A stretch of 64,000 nucleotides of DNA. Origin: Hymenopellis radicata. Taxonomy: Eukaryota; Basidiomycota; Agaricomycetes; Agaricales; Physalacriaceae. The translations under genes were made by a program, and so were the position numbers. Below are positions 33,325 through 43,808 of the stretch, piece by piece. Below the pieces are notes generated by a model that was not told where the DNA came from, did not search any database, and worked only from the letters and a program-made list of their open reading frames with translations. The stretch is taken from the NCBI GenBank assembly GCA_015501595.1, contig JADNRX010000017.1:310001-374000 (forward strand). Reading direction: 5' to 3'. Each line of letters begins with the position of its first letter. The stretch's first letter is position 1.

Positions 33325-36300
33325 ATGCGCCTTCTGCCAATTCCGCCGCGTACTCAGGCCCTGTCGACGACAGCTTTCGTTCCACCGCCTCTAGATGGCT
33401 CACTGGACCTACAAGAAGTATTCGACTGGCATCTTGAGCACAACCCCGACCATCGCCTCTTTGTGTTCTATGACCATTCTGCGGGGGCCCTGAGGTATTT
33501 GACCTGGTCCGAAACTGTCAAGGCTGTCCACAGAGCTGTCCGGCTCATTCGTGAGCAGGTCTGTTGGACTTCGGAGCCGTCGAGCTTGCCTGTCGTCGGT
33601 ATCCTTGCTGTATCTGGTATGCTTTTGATTTGCGGGCGTAGGACTCACATTCTCATTTTGGCCCCCCAGACACGGTCACGTACTTCACCATGCTGCTGAG
33701 CGTGTTGCGTTCCAATTGCGTCGTTTTTCCAATTTCTATCCGGAATTCGCCCACTGCCATCGCCCATCTCCTCCAGCAAGTGCGCGTGAAATATCTTCTC
33801 GTCAGCGGCGATCGTGCCATGCAACAGTTGGCAATACAGAGTTTCTCTTTACTCGAGAAGGATTATACCATCCCGAAAGTCCTGCCGTTTCCCAGTTTCC
33901 AGGATCTGTACCTCTCGACACATAGTGTCAATCCTCAGGATATACCGTACGAACGGGGCGGCCCAGACCAGATCGTTCTCTACATACATTCGTCGGGTTC
34001 GCTGATGCTCACATTTCAGTGTTGGTCTTTGAGCTGACATGTAAGTAGGATCTACGGCCCACCCCAAACCGATAGGATACACCAATCTGAACAATCTCCA
34101 GTCAATGCATATTCCTTGGTACGGAGAGGTGGATCTTACCAGCCGTGTGATATCTGTCCATGCAGTAGCCATGTTTCACGTCATGGGTGTTGTGCAACTC
34201 CCATCTGCAGTATGTGCTCTCGACTTGCCACAATCATGTATTCAGAATCAAAAAGGCTTCCTGTGGATATACGCTAGCCGTCTTCGATCCGGCGAAACCC
34301 ACACCTGCACCAACCCCTGCGACAGTTTTCGCGGAGCTCCAGGCTACAAATTGCGACTATGTTGTCTGCGTTCCCGCTTTCCCAGAAGTACTTCGATTTT
34401 CGTCAGTCGTTGTCGCTGTGCTAAACTGCTTGTAGGCCTGGTCCAAAGATGCCGATAAAGTGAGGTGGCTCTCTTCATCCTCAGGAGTAGTCAGTGTCAC
34501 TCGTTTCTCTTACCCCGCCCCTTGCGTTAACGACAGAAAAGATCTGTGGCGGAGGTGGGTTCAACTACGATGTAGGGCAGTATCTGCGTTCACAGGGCGT
34601 CGAAATAATTCCTTTGTACGGATCGTGAGTTGATCACGGACATTCCTCTCTGTGTCGCTGAGGTACGCTCGCAGGACCGAAACTGGCGCCATCAGTGTTT
34701 TCATGCCAGAGGCTTGTCCCGAATTCGAATATTTCAGGCTGGCGGCCTACATCTCTCCCCATTTCATTGCTCAAGGGCACGACGATGCCTTCGAACTTGT
34801 CTTAAAGGTACTGTCACCGTGTTTTTCGATGAAGCTGTATTCAATGCGGAGTTAGACCGGTACCGCAGTTTCACCTGTCGTCCTTAATACGAAGGTGGAC
34901 AACGTCGGTGCATATGCAACATCCGATCTCTTGCAGCCGCATCCCACTCGGCCCGGTTTTTGGCGCGTTTTCGGACGCCGCGATGACCAGATAATGCATA
35001 GCACTGGTGAAAAGGTAATGACTCGCAGCATATATGTTATTTAATACTGAGTTCTCTGCAGACAAATGCGGGTCCTCTAGGTTCGTTTCTTTCTAACTCA
35101 CACCTCTGCCTAGTGCTCAACCTGACGTAGAGAGCATTCTGAACCAGGATCGCAACGTCCTGAGTTGTGTCATCTTTGGGCGTGGAAAGCCTCAAGCAGG
35201 TGACAATTAGCACAGCGCCTATTCTCGGGCCTTCACGTTGACAACGTCTAACAGGCGTGCTTGTTGATCCTATCCCAACTTTGTCGGTCGACCCCACCGA
35301 TATTGCCGCATTGGAAAATTTCCGAACAAAGATTTGGTGTGCCTTCCCTTCTGCCTATCCACGTATCTCACCTAATTCATCGTCAAGGCCGACGGTACAG
35401 CGAATGAATGAATATGCACCACAACATTCCAGGATATTCAAAGAGGTCCGATCTCACCCTAGACTTAGATCTATCCACGCTGAATATACGGTCTCCCTTC
35501 GACAGATGATCATAGTGGCGTCGCCATCGAAACCTTTCACTTATACCGCCAAGAATACTGCTCGTAGATCAGCAGTAATCGCCGACTATGAAGAAGAAAT
35601 CGAAGCTGTTTACCTGGCGCCCGCGCATATAGTACCACCAACTGAATGGACCGAGGAGTCAGCGCTTATCTTTGTTCGCTCCGTGATTTTTTCCATCATG
35701 GACAAGGCTCTGCCTGACGAGGTTGATATATTCGAGCATGGATGTGACAGGTGACGGTATTTCTTGCACAGCGATTGGTTCCGTCTGAACTACCATTAGT
35801 TTGCAAGCGAGCCGGATCCTCAATACGTTATCGGAATCATTGGCGAACTCTCTGGGCAAACACACCAGCACACTCGATCGCGACTTGGTTTATGTACACC
35901 CCTCTACCACGCGATTAGCAACTGCTATCATCGAGCACATCGCCGGCGTCAGTAGGGCAATTGTCGGGGACGAAAGGCTTTCCTTGATGCGCGCACTCTT
36001 AGAAGCTGAAAGTCTTTCTATGTGTTCTCCATCGAGGCGGATTGCCGACGTCGTTCCCGCTCCTCTAGAGGAGCACGTTGTCCTGATCACCGGAACCACA
36101 GGCGCACTGGGATCATACATCCTGTCTGAACTGATTAAAGACGCCACCGTTAAAACCATTTACGCTCTCAACCGTGCTTCCGGAGAGCAGGAATTGAACG
36201 AACGTCAGCGACGTGCTTTCGAGTCTCGTGGTCTCAACCCTTTGCTTCTTCATACCGGCAAAGTTCTGCTTCTTGAAGGCACTCTTGCCTCTGAGCAGTT

Positions 36301-37358
36301 GGGTCTGTCACAAGAGGTGTATTCCGCCGTGAGTGTATTGAATTGTCATTGTGATAATCTCTCTGAGTATGGGACAGATCAAAAGCAGTCTTACACACAT
36401 CATACACAATGGTGCGCATGTCCCAGATCGACTAAGTATTGCCAGCCGTCTTATTATAGCGTGTCAGCTTGGCCGGTTAACTTTCGGCATACCTTGTTGT
36501 CGTTCGAGAGCTCTATTAGAGGCGTGCGGAATCTCATCAATCTTGCCCTTACTTCTCCTCTGGATGTTAGACCGAAGTTGACCTTCATTAGCTCGGTCTC
36601 CGTAATGCAGAGTAAGATTTTCATTTTGTTCTTCAAACCATCTCACAAGTTTCAATAGACGATTTTCACGAACAGCCTATACCCGAGAGGTCAGCGAATA
36701 TTGTCGAAGCCGTAGGCACAGGCTATTCAGAAAGCAAATGGGTCGCTGAGCATTTGTTCGAGAAAGCGTCTTCGTTGGGGCTAGCCGTAGATGTCATCCG
36801 CGCTGGACAGCTGTGTGGAGGTGTTAATGGATGTTGGAATGCACGGGAATGGATCCCCGCCATGATTTGCAGCGCCAAGATCTTGGGATACATTCCCGAT
36901 GTCGAAAAGGTATGGAATCTCAACTACAAAGCTATTCGTCCGGTTTGACATCAAAATAGGACATCGCCCTCCTGCGAGTAAGTGACGCAGGGAAGGCTGT
37001 CAACGATTACCGGATCTCACAACCGAACGCTGGGCTTCGTTTTCTTCACCTAGTACAGCCACGCCCACTATCATGGTCCTCGCTTGCACAAGCGATTGCG
37101 AGCATCTTAAACGTTTCTTTGGTGGATTACGGCGCATGGCTCGCTTGTCTAGCAGCATGCCCTGTCCAAGTTCCGGCTAGCCATCTTCTCGGATTTTACG
37201 AGCGGGACTTCGACCCCTCCGCTCAGGATGCGTTCGGAATGGCGCGATTTGATTGCAGCCTTGCTTTGGCGAATTCCGACAGTTTGCGCGCTTGCGAGTC
37301 GGACCTCACTGGAGATGTGGGCAAGTGGATAGAGTCGTGGGAAGCAGGGCGAGAATAG
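33325..37358 (+). CDS. adenylate-forming reductase (A-T-R, NRPS-like)
   Basis: A multidomain enzyme that adenylates a carboxylic acid, loads it on a phosphopantetheine arm and reduces it with NADPH to the aldehyde or alcohol. A domain: N-terminal FVPPPLDGSLDLQEVF; the AMP-binding core A3 appears after splicing as HSSGSTAHPKPIGYTN (33,987-34,085); A5 as YGSTETGAISVF over an intron near 34,620-34,690. T domain: the arm-bearing Ser in FEHGCDSLQASRILNTL at about 35,750-35,830. R domain: HVVLITGTTGALGSYILSEL for NADPH binding, and GTGYSESKWVAEHL with the catalytic Tyr and Lys near 36,720-36,760. TAG is at 37,356-37,358. After splicing it is about 1,050-1,100 residues, normal for basidiomycete reductases of this type. 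The substrate is not readable from sequence. The two desaturases suggest an unsaturated fatty acid, but many such enzymes take amino or aryl acids. Confidence 0.87.
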
Positions 37359-37447
37359 TCAGGCCTTCAGGGAGTGTAGTTTTCTATGGATGGAGTATTA
37401 CGCCTTCGTTGGTACTTAGCGCTCTGAAGCGGCCAGCGGCCCAAATT

Positions 37448-37478
37448 GCCTCGATATTAGAACACGTCGGCCAGGCAC
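37448..37478 (+). repeat. 31-bp inverted repeat, left copy
   Basis: A 31-base block, including GATATTAGAACACGTCGG, that recurs perfectly in inverted orientation at 41,363-41,393. The pair bounds about 3.9 kb of minisatellites and relic DNA just downstream of the A-T-R gene. It may be the terminal repeat of a mobile element or foldback structure. Outside the block both copies have similar but imperfect GGCC-rich flanks. I found no clear target duplication. Confidence 0.7.
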
Positions 37479-37489
37479 GTGCACGGCCG

Positions 37490-37740
37490 CGGCCATACCA
37501 TCCATGCCCCCCGGCCATACCATCCATGCCCCCCGGCCATACCATCCATGCCCCCCGGCCATACCATCCATGCCCCCCTGCCATACCATCCATGCTCCCC
37601 GGCCATACCATGCATCGCCCTCGGCCATACCGTGCATCGCCCCCGGCCATTCCATGCGTGGGCGGGCGGCCACACCATGCTTCGCGGCGGCCAATTCATG
37701 CATCGTATCAGCCCTAGCATGCATCGCCGCCGCCGAAACA
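37490..37740 (+). repeat. 22-bp minisatellite
   Basis: Tandem copies of a 22-base unit of the form GGCCATACCATCCATGCCCC plus two C. About four to five are nearly perfect (37,490-37,600), and they then diverge to units with CCATGCATCG up to about 37,740. The tract is open in several frames on both strands because the unit has no stops. The resulting Pro/His/Met-rich or Gly/Met/Trp-rich peptides are artefacts. Confidence 0.9.
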
Positions 37741-37989
37741 TGCATTCCCCTCTATCCCGCCATGCATCCTCTTCCTACATACCACGCATCGCCACCCAGG
37801 ACATCACGCATCATCGCTATCACATCCATGCCTCTTCATGGCCCGTACCATCCATCGTTCTGCCCACATTCCATGCATCGGAAACTCCCTCCATCATCCC
37901 CGTTTGTACTTACATTCCGTAGAGTCCCATCAGACTCACATTACCGTATTTGTACTCCCATTACTACCTTTCAGCCCCGTCTTTACCTT

Positions 37990-38740
37990 GTGCGCCTAGT
38001 GTCTTTCTGTCATTTTTCGCGGTATCACTCACTCTAATACGGAATAGTTCTTTTGCTACAGCCAAACTAACTTGTGGTAGCACAAAAGAAAGAAAACTAG
38101 CCTGTCTTCCTTCAATATCCTGCGATGCCTGCTCGAGATTATGCTCGATGTCCATCGTAAGTATACCGCAGCGTCTCCGAGATCGTCAACCGGAAGTACA
38201 GTGCCACAACGCCAGGGACACATCCCAGCCCAATCAGGATGCGCCACACCTCGTCGACGTGTTCGTAAATGTTGACGGCGTGGCCTAGTATGGCGGATAT
38301 GGACTGGGAAAAGCCTTAGTGAAAGAAGATGTTGGTAGGAAATGACAATTCACACACATTCATTTCCGACCCACAACATCAGCAAGCCATCCAAAGAGAA
38401 GTTGTCCGAGGAGAATTCCGATTGGAGTAGTGAGTTTGATACTGAGCTTGTGATCTAGTCAACAGATTTACATGGGGTGCATAAGGACACAGCAGGACCT
38501 ACCATCGCCACCATAGACATAGCCCAGCATCACGGAGGCAATGTTGATTGCGAAGATGTCATAGCTGGGGAGCGTAAATCAGATAGAACACAGTAATCGC
38601 GTGATGACGAAAACACGCACGAATCGCCTCATCGATACTCAACACCAGTGATATACCAGCGAGTTGTACTGGCACGCTTCCCATCTTGACACTCTGATTC
38701 TATCAAACGATGAGTGAGTAAAATATATGTAAATGAAACT
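37990..38740 (-). pseudogene. PHO84-type inorganic phosphate transporter relic
   Basis: Minus-strand fragments in family order. YDIFAINIASVMLGYVYGG (about 38,565-38,505) is the first transmembrane helix. TTPIGILLGQLLFGWLADVVGRK (about 38,450-38,385) covers the MFS signature. After a jump, NIYEHVDEVWRILIGLGC and VVALYFRLTISETLRYT (about 38,290-38,165) precede MDIEHNLEQASQDIE. The middle of the transporter, including the GGDYPLSA region, and the whole C-terminal half are missing. It is a non-functional remnant of a major-facilitator phosphate:H+ symporter gene. Confidence 0.7.
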
Positions 38741-38974
38741 CTAAACCAACCTACTGACATCGATGTGTGTAAGGGAGCCGTGGCCGCTGCCTCGCGATGC
38801 TCGCAACTCCCTTCTTACTCAAGCCCAAAGGTCAACGAATATGTCTTCATGTAGGAACAAGGTCCTGTCAGATCGGATCAGTTATATTCAGTTTGGAAGA
38901 GAACACGATTCACTTACGATAATGTGAAACCACTACGATTCGTAGTATGATGGGGCTGGTGCTAGCCTCCGCAG

Positions 38975-39375
38975 TTACACAGTCAGATCATAATTCCAGT
39001 ATACCACCAACTGTAAGTCCGACGATGTCTAGCGGGCCCACCGCTACTTCCAGAACCACAACGACAGCATCAGTTGTTTGCAAATGTCTCGCCAACTCCT
39101 TGTTCGTAGTTGTGCCAGTATGCGATTGTCTAAAGGTCTGGGGTAAGTTTATGGAGAAACTAGCCAAGTGGAATCTCACCAGGTAAAAGCGGTATGACGA
39201 CTCATACAGAATATCTTCATCGTTCCGAACATCCCGCTAACCATCACTCCGAGACGTCCAATGGGCCCGCTGTTGGCCCCAGGAGTAGAACGACGACATA
39301 GGCATCATTCTTAAGCATCCCGTCGACCTCTTGAATGTTGCTGTGGGCACTGGGCGTCGTCTAAAGGAAATATTT
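38975..39375 (-). repeat. two diverged tandem units of unknown origin
   Basis: Two segments, about 38,985-39,150 and 39,205-39,370, align on the minus strand. Each starts CTTTAGAC and carries a GGGCCC core, with translated echoes VVVVLEVAVGPLD and YVVVLLLGPTAGPLD. I do not recognise the protein. Their divergence suggests an old duplication inside the relic region. Confidence 0.4.
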
Positions 39376-39839
39376 TTAATTCATGAAGGAATTGATCAAA
39401 TTGATAAACCTTACCAGACGAGAAACACAATCTCGGCGAGGCGACCTACAGCCTATAGACGTCATCTTGACAGTAATATCCTGCAAGCCATCGGTAGTCC
39501 ACGAAGTTGCTGTCGAAAACCTAACATTGCGACATGTCTCGAGGGCGGAATCATACCCAGCCGTCGCGTGTACGGTGTCGTCGCCGTATTGACAGAACAA
39601 TATGTCTGAATGACCGTCCAGGCATCGACGCCACACGTCAATTGAGGCAGGAACACAATCTTAAAAGGAAATTTAACACTGCGTGGTTCGGACCCAAAAT
39701 GAGCGGCGTTGTAACGAAAATACAGCGAATGAGAGTTGAGAGACGTTGCAGATGGTGTCGAGAACACCGTCCATGTAGTCCGAGAAGTCCTCGCCAGTCG
39801 GTTCAGAAGAAAAGAACTGTCGCAACGGTTGGTGAACAC

Positions 39840-40165
39840 ATGATCGATGCATGGTACAAAGTGGCCGCAATGGTTGGTGAAGCGCGATGGATGCATGATA
39901 TGGCGCGTCACAATGGTTGGTGAAGGGAGGAAGGATGCATGGTATGGCGCGTCACGATGGTTGGTGAAAGGCGAACGATGCATGGAATGAGGTGTCACGA
40001 TGGTTGGCGAAGAGAGGAAGGATGCATGGTATTCCGCATCACGATGATTGGCGAAGGCGCGATGGATGCATGGTACGGCGCGTCACGATGGTTGGTGAAG
40101 GGCGAACGATGCATGGTATGAGGTGTCGCGATGATTGGTGAAGGAGCGATGGATGCGGGGAAAGC
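39840..40165 (+). repeat. minisatellite with GATGCATGGTATG / CACGATGGTTGGTGAAG units
   Basis: About seven imperfect copies of a roughly 45-base unit made of GATGGATGCATGGTATGGCG and a CACGATGGTTGGTGAAGG block. The ATGCATGG core is the reverse complement of the CCATGCAT core of the left minisatellite at 37,490-37,740. The two arrays are therefore inverted relative to each other. Confidence 0.8.
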
Positions 40166-40329
40166 CTGGGCACATTCATCAATCGTGGATGCCTGCAGTA
40201 ACATAAGTAGTTCGAGTTGTAGAGAAATGCGAAGGTGCGGGGTAGTGGTACAAAGAAGATTGAAGGGGCTTCCTTGACAGCAAAGTCCTATGTCGTGCTC
40301 AGAGCGCCGGCGGGCATATACTGGACATG

Positions 40330-41340
40330 GCGCAGAAGCTGAGGCAATGCATGACGGAGCGGTGCGACATGCATGCCTTGGTGGATGGCGATGGATGGTT
40401 TGGCCGACCGTGATTCATGGATTGGCCGACGCGATGGATGGATTGGCCGACAGCAATGCATGGCATGGCCGGGGACCATGCATGGTTTGGCCGTCAATGT
40501 CAGACGGCGGGCGCCTCTGCCTACGAGAGGCAAATTCGGGTTTTTCAAAGGAAAACAAGGACACTCAGAGGCATCCACCAGAGGCAACACAGAGGCAATC
40601 CCAGAGGCAAGTGCGAAGCAGTGCCAAGAGCAACTTCGGTCGATCGGCTCCGAGGCGATTCGGTGCAACGTGGGGCAGGTACGTTCCTTCCTTTCCTTCT
40701 CATCATCACCATGCTCCTCGTCGAGCTCGTCGAGCAGCCACATCACCAAGCCTTTATCATATACAGCCACAGTCTTCTCTCGGGACCTTGGTCCTCTCCC
40801 GGCGTGGTGTTACTCTTTCGCTTGCCCAAGCCTCCGAACCTGTCATAATCATCCATGTAGACTGCAATACCCCTACGTACTATGTTCATACTGGGCGCGG
40901 ACGCCGTAGAAACTACCCTTATCAGAACATCCATGAAATACATGTCATATTGAAGTTGTGAAGCACCATTACCTGGAAACATTGCTCACGAACTTTCCCC
41001 GACGCTGAACACGATTCTTAATGCTCGGAGTTCGTGTTCCAAGATTGACAGCGATAACGCCACACTGGGCAACAAAGGTGAAGAAAGAAATGAAGGGGAC
41101 TGAGAATTCCATTGACTACAGACAGACATGTACGCGTACTCAGCGCGTACTCGATACTAGCAGGTGACCGTAATATTCGCCACGTTGAACCAAGATCACT
41201 GGGCGCGTTCCAGGCTGGCTTTTGGTCCGTTTTGGATTAGCCGGGCTGTCTTTGGTCGCCTCTTGGTCGCCTCTGCCTCTGCCTCCGAGTTTGCCTCCGG
41301 AGGCGCCTCTAGAGGCAGAGGCGCCGGCGGTCGGACGTTC
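40330..41340 (+). repeat. repeat tract: GATTGGCCGA units and inverted AGAGGC clusters
   Basis: From 40,340 to 40,495 there are tandem imperfect GATGGATGGTTTGGCCGACC-type units. From 40,510 to 40,605 there are at least six CAGAGGCAA motifs. Near 41,255-41,330 the complementary GCCTCTGCCTC motifs are clustered, so the 40.5-41.33 kb part is bordered by inverted AGAGGC clusters. The DNA between (40,680-41,200) has no gene I can support. Confidence 0.55.
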
Positions 41341-41362
41341 TCGTTTGGCCGGGTGCCTGACG

Positions 41363-41393
41363 GTGCCTGGCCGACGTGTTCTAATATCGAGGC
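41363..41393 (-). repeat. 31-bp inverted repeat, right copy
   Basis: Exact reverse complement of 37,448-37,478. It lies about 145 bases before the CAP10 relic. Confidence 0.7.
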
Positions 41394-41537
41394 GATCTCC
41401 AGCGGCCGAAGGCTTGCGCACGTGTACGGAATATTTCGGTCGATGTTGTCTGATCATCGATCATCCCTCGCCTCGTCGTTCATGGCTACAGATTTCTGAG
41501 CGAGCTCGCACTAGTGAGTGTTCTCCGCCGTTCGCAC

Positions 41538-41983
41538 GGAATAGGTGAAGGCAACGTCTGGAAGCAATACGGCGCACATGTTTCCTGTCGCGTACATCGT
41601 AAGAACTCGGCCGACACTGGGCGTACAAGTACCTTCTGGACCTCGATGGTATGGGATACTCTGGTCGGTTCATGGCGTTCTTGGCTAGTGATTAGGTACC
41701 CGTGAAGAGCACTGTGCATGATGAATACTTCTCGGATATACAACCTTGGTACGCTTTTCTATTCCGCATCTTCGTTTTCTCATCCTCTCACAGGGTGCAC
41801 TTCATCCCACTTTCCACTACGTACAAGGAGATATACATTATCTTCTCGTACTTTTCTGGTCCTCCGCCTCCAGTCATTAGTAAATAAGGCTGCTGGTTCG
41901 GAGGATGAAACGCTGTCCCTCGCACCTCTCACTTCGCAAGACGGTGATAACCGATTGCGGCAAATAGCGCGCGCTGGGAAGCA
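41538..41983 (+). pseudogene. CAP10 glycosyltransferase relic (inversion junction, right)
   Basis: A shortened copy of the CAP10 gene at 44,594-46,772. The first ~40 bases match about 45,545-45,585, the next ~25 match about 45,670-45,695, and from about 41,607 it follows 46,230-46,603. Two internal deletions (about 85 and 540 bases) have thus occurred. TGGGATACTCTGGTCGGTTCATGG is shared, but soon after it a TCG codon has become TAG (41,693-41,695), and a 3-base loss and a frame change follow. At 41,983/41,984 the CAP10 sequence (...GCTGGGAAGCA) turns abruptly into P450 sequence (CATTATCGAAAGTGG...). It is the partner of the 3' CAP10 piece at 17,895-17,977. Confidence 0.85.
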
Positions 41984-43808
41984 CATTATCGAAAGTGGAA
42001 AACAGTAGGTTCTTGGCTTGAGAATCAAATGCATTCCACCCGGGCCGTTGATTGATTTCATCAGTTCCTCCAAGCGGGTCTGAGTCCCACTGCCGCCTTG
42101 AATTATCGCGCTTTGCAATCTGTGGAATCGTTCATTCTCATGAAAGAATTGCTTGAGGACCAGGATCCGTATAAATTCAAGTCCCGGCTTCGCAGGTAAG
42201 CCATAATGTATGATGTTCTTGAGCTCGACCCGATAGCATTTGCTCGCAGGTTCGCCGCTTCAATCATATTCTGTGTCGCTTATGGGCGCCGAATCAAGTC
42301 GCTTCAAGAAGAAGTTGTCGTCAAACAGACGCAGAGCGGTATCTGTAAGTTGAACGTACACAGAACAAGTCGGCGGCAACTAATAGAGGGATAGATTTTG
42401 CACAGTAAGATGACCATTTCTTTCCGGTCAACTGTAGCACTGACCTGTAGTCGTTTTGTTAAGAACCAAGTACGTTCTGTCTCATCGTCTCGGCCTGCCT
42501 ACCAATACTGAGCTTGATCAGCGTCCCTGGAAAGTTTCTTGTCGATTCGGTATGTACCAGAATTGCTTCATCGCTAATCTGCTGTTGACCAGAAACTCCT
42601 AGTGGCCCCTGCTTCTGCATCTTCCGGTCAATCTCCATGCCAGATCTCTATCTCAGCCGTTGACTTTCAAAATAGCGCTTTCTCCAATGGTTCAGATGGG
42701 AGCCTGAGCGGCGCAAGGCGCTCGACAGTGAACTGTACCTGTCTTTGATGAACGAAGTTCGAGAGAAAATGCAAGACGGTACCGCTCATCCATGTATGGC
42801 AACCTACGGTCTCGAAAAGCAACAAGAGTTTGGTCTCAATGATCTAGAGGCCGCTTACACCTTATCTGCGCCGTGGGCCGCTGGCGTTGGGACGGTTCGT
42901 AAGATCTATATTCACCTCGGTAATAACACTTACTTTGTACGACGACAGACCGCCAGTACTATTGAAGTATTCCTCAGTGAGTCCTCCCCCTCTTTTTACA
43001 AGCCAGGAGGACTTTTTGACAACTTGTCACAGTGGCAATGCTCTTGTATCCGGATGTCATGAAAAGGGCGCAAGCCGAAATTGATTCTGTCATCGGTCGC
43101 GAGCGCATGCCGGGATTCCAAGATCAGGATGACCTGCCTTACGTTCGAGCGCTATTAAAAGAGACTACCCGGTGAGTGCATGCATGTTGTCTGTCGTGAT
43201 AGCGTGATTTAGCACCATTCAGATGGCGCTGTTTAGCTCCAACTGGATTTGCCCATGCTGCGACAGCTGATGACACCTATAACCGTAACGGAATGTATAT
43301 TCCCAAAGGGAGCACGGTTTACGGGAACATCTAGTGCGTTGTACGAGCTTGGCCTGTATAGACTACTGACGTCCGCCGCAGCTCTATGACGCAGGACGAC
43401 ACTGTCTTCGCTAAACCAGAAGAGTTCTCTCCCGAGCGTTTCTTGAACACCAGCGATCTCAAGCTGGTCAATTTCACTATTCCTTTTGGATTTGGGCGTC
43501 GTCTGTGCCCTGGTATGCATGTTGCTTTGCAGACTGACTTCATCGCTATCGTGAGGTAAGAACTTCAAGCTATCACACGCATTCGAGATTGAGACTTTCA
43601 TCCCAGAATACTATGGGCCTTTGATGTGAAAGCCCCGGTCGACGAAAACGGGACAACGATCCTACCCAATCCCGATGAATTCTCCAGTGGTCTCGTTATC
43701 GGCCCCGCACCGTTCAAGTGTCTTTTTGTTGCTCGTGATTCTGGTACGGCAGAAACGATTCTTCGAGAGGCGGAAAGGGCAGAGAGCGAGGCGTTCGATT
43801 GGTCCTGA
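41984..43808 (+). pseudogene. C-terminal remainder of cytochrome P450-b, lacking its N-terminus
   Basis: Begins in the middle of an exon at HYRKWKT, matching the GPSFRKWKT point of P450-a, followed by an intron and LQAGLSPTAALNYRALQ. The rest is well kept: [30 protein letters not shown]-helix [17 protein letters not shown] over an intron; [17 protein letters not shown]-helix KETTRW; haem loop [10 protein letters not shown] (about 43,490); and a C-terminal tail ending EAFDWS with TGA at 43,806-43,808. The first ~125 residues, including the membrane anchor, are absent here and lie at 17,978-18,501 on the other strand. It has no start of its own. The open remainder suggests the break is not very old. 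Confidence 0.87.

Noticed and set aside
3446..37358. A terpene, polyketide or classical non-ribosomal peptide cluster
   Set aside because: I see no terpene synthase metal motifs, no ketosynthase and no condensation domain. The only assembly-line-type enzyme is the A-T-R reductase.
37384..38037. Long open frames on both strands with Pro/His/Met or Gly/Met/Trp repeats
   Set aside because: They are the translation of the 22-bp minisatellite, which has no stop in several frames. There is no start context or conserved domain.
37490..40500. A CRISPR-like array
   Set aside because: The units are contiguous minisatellites without unique spacers, and the genome is fungal.
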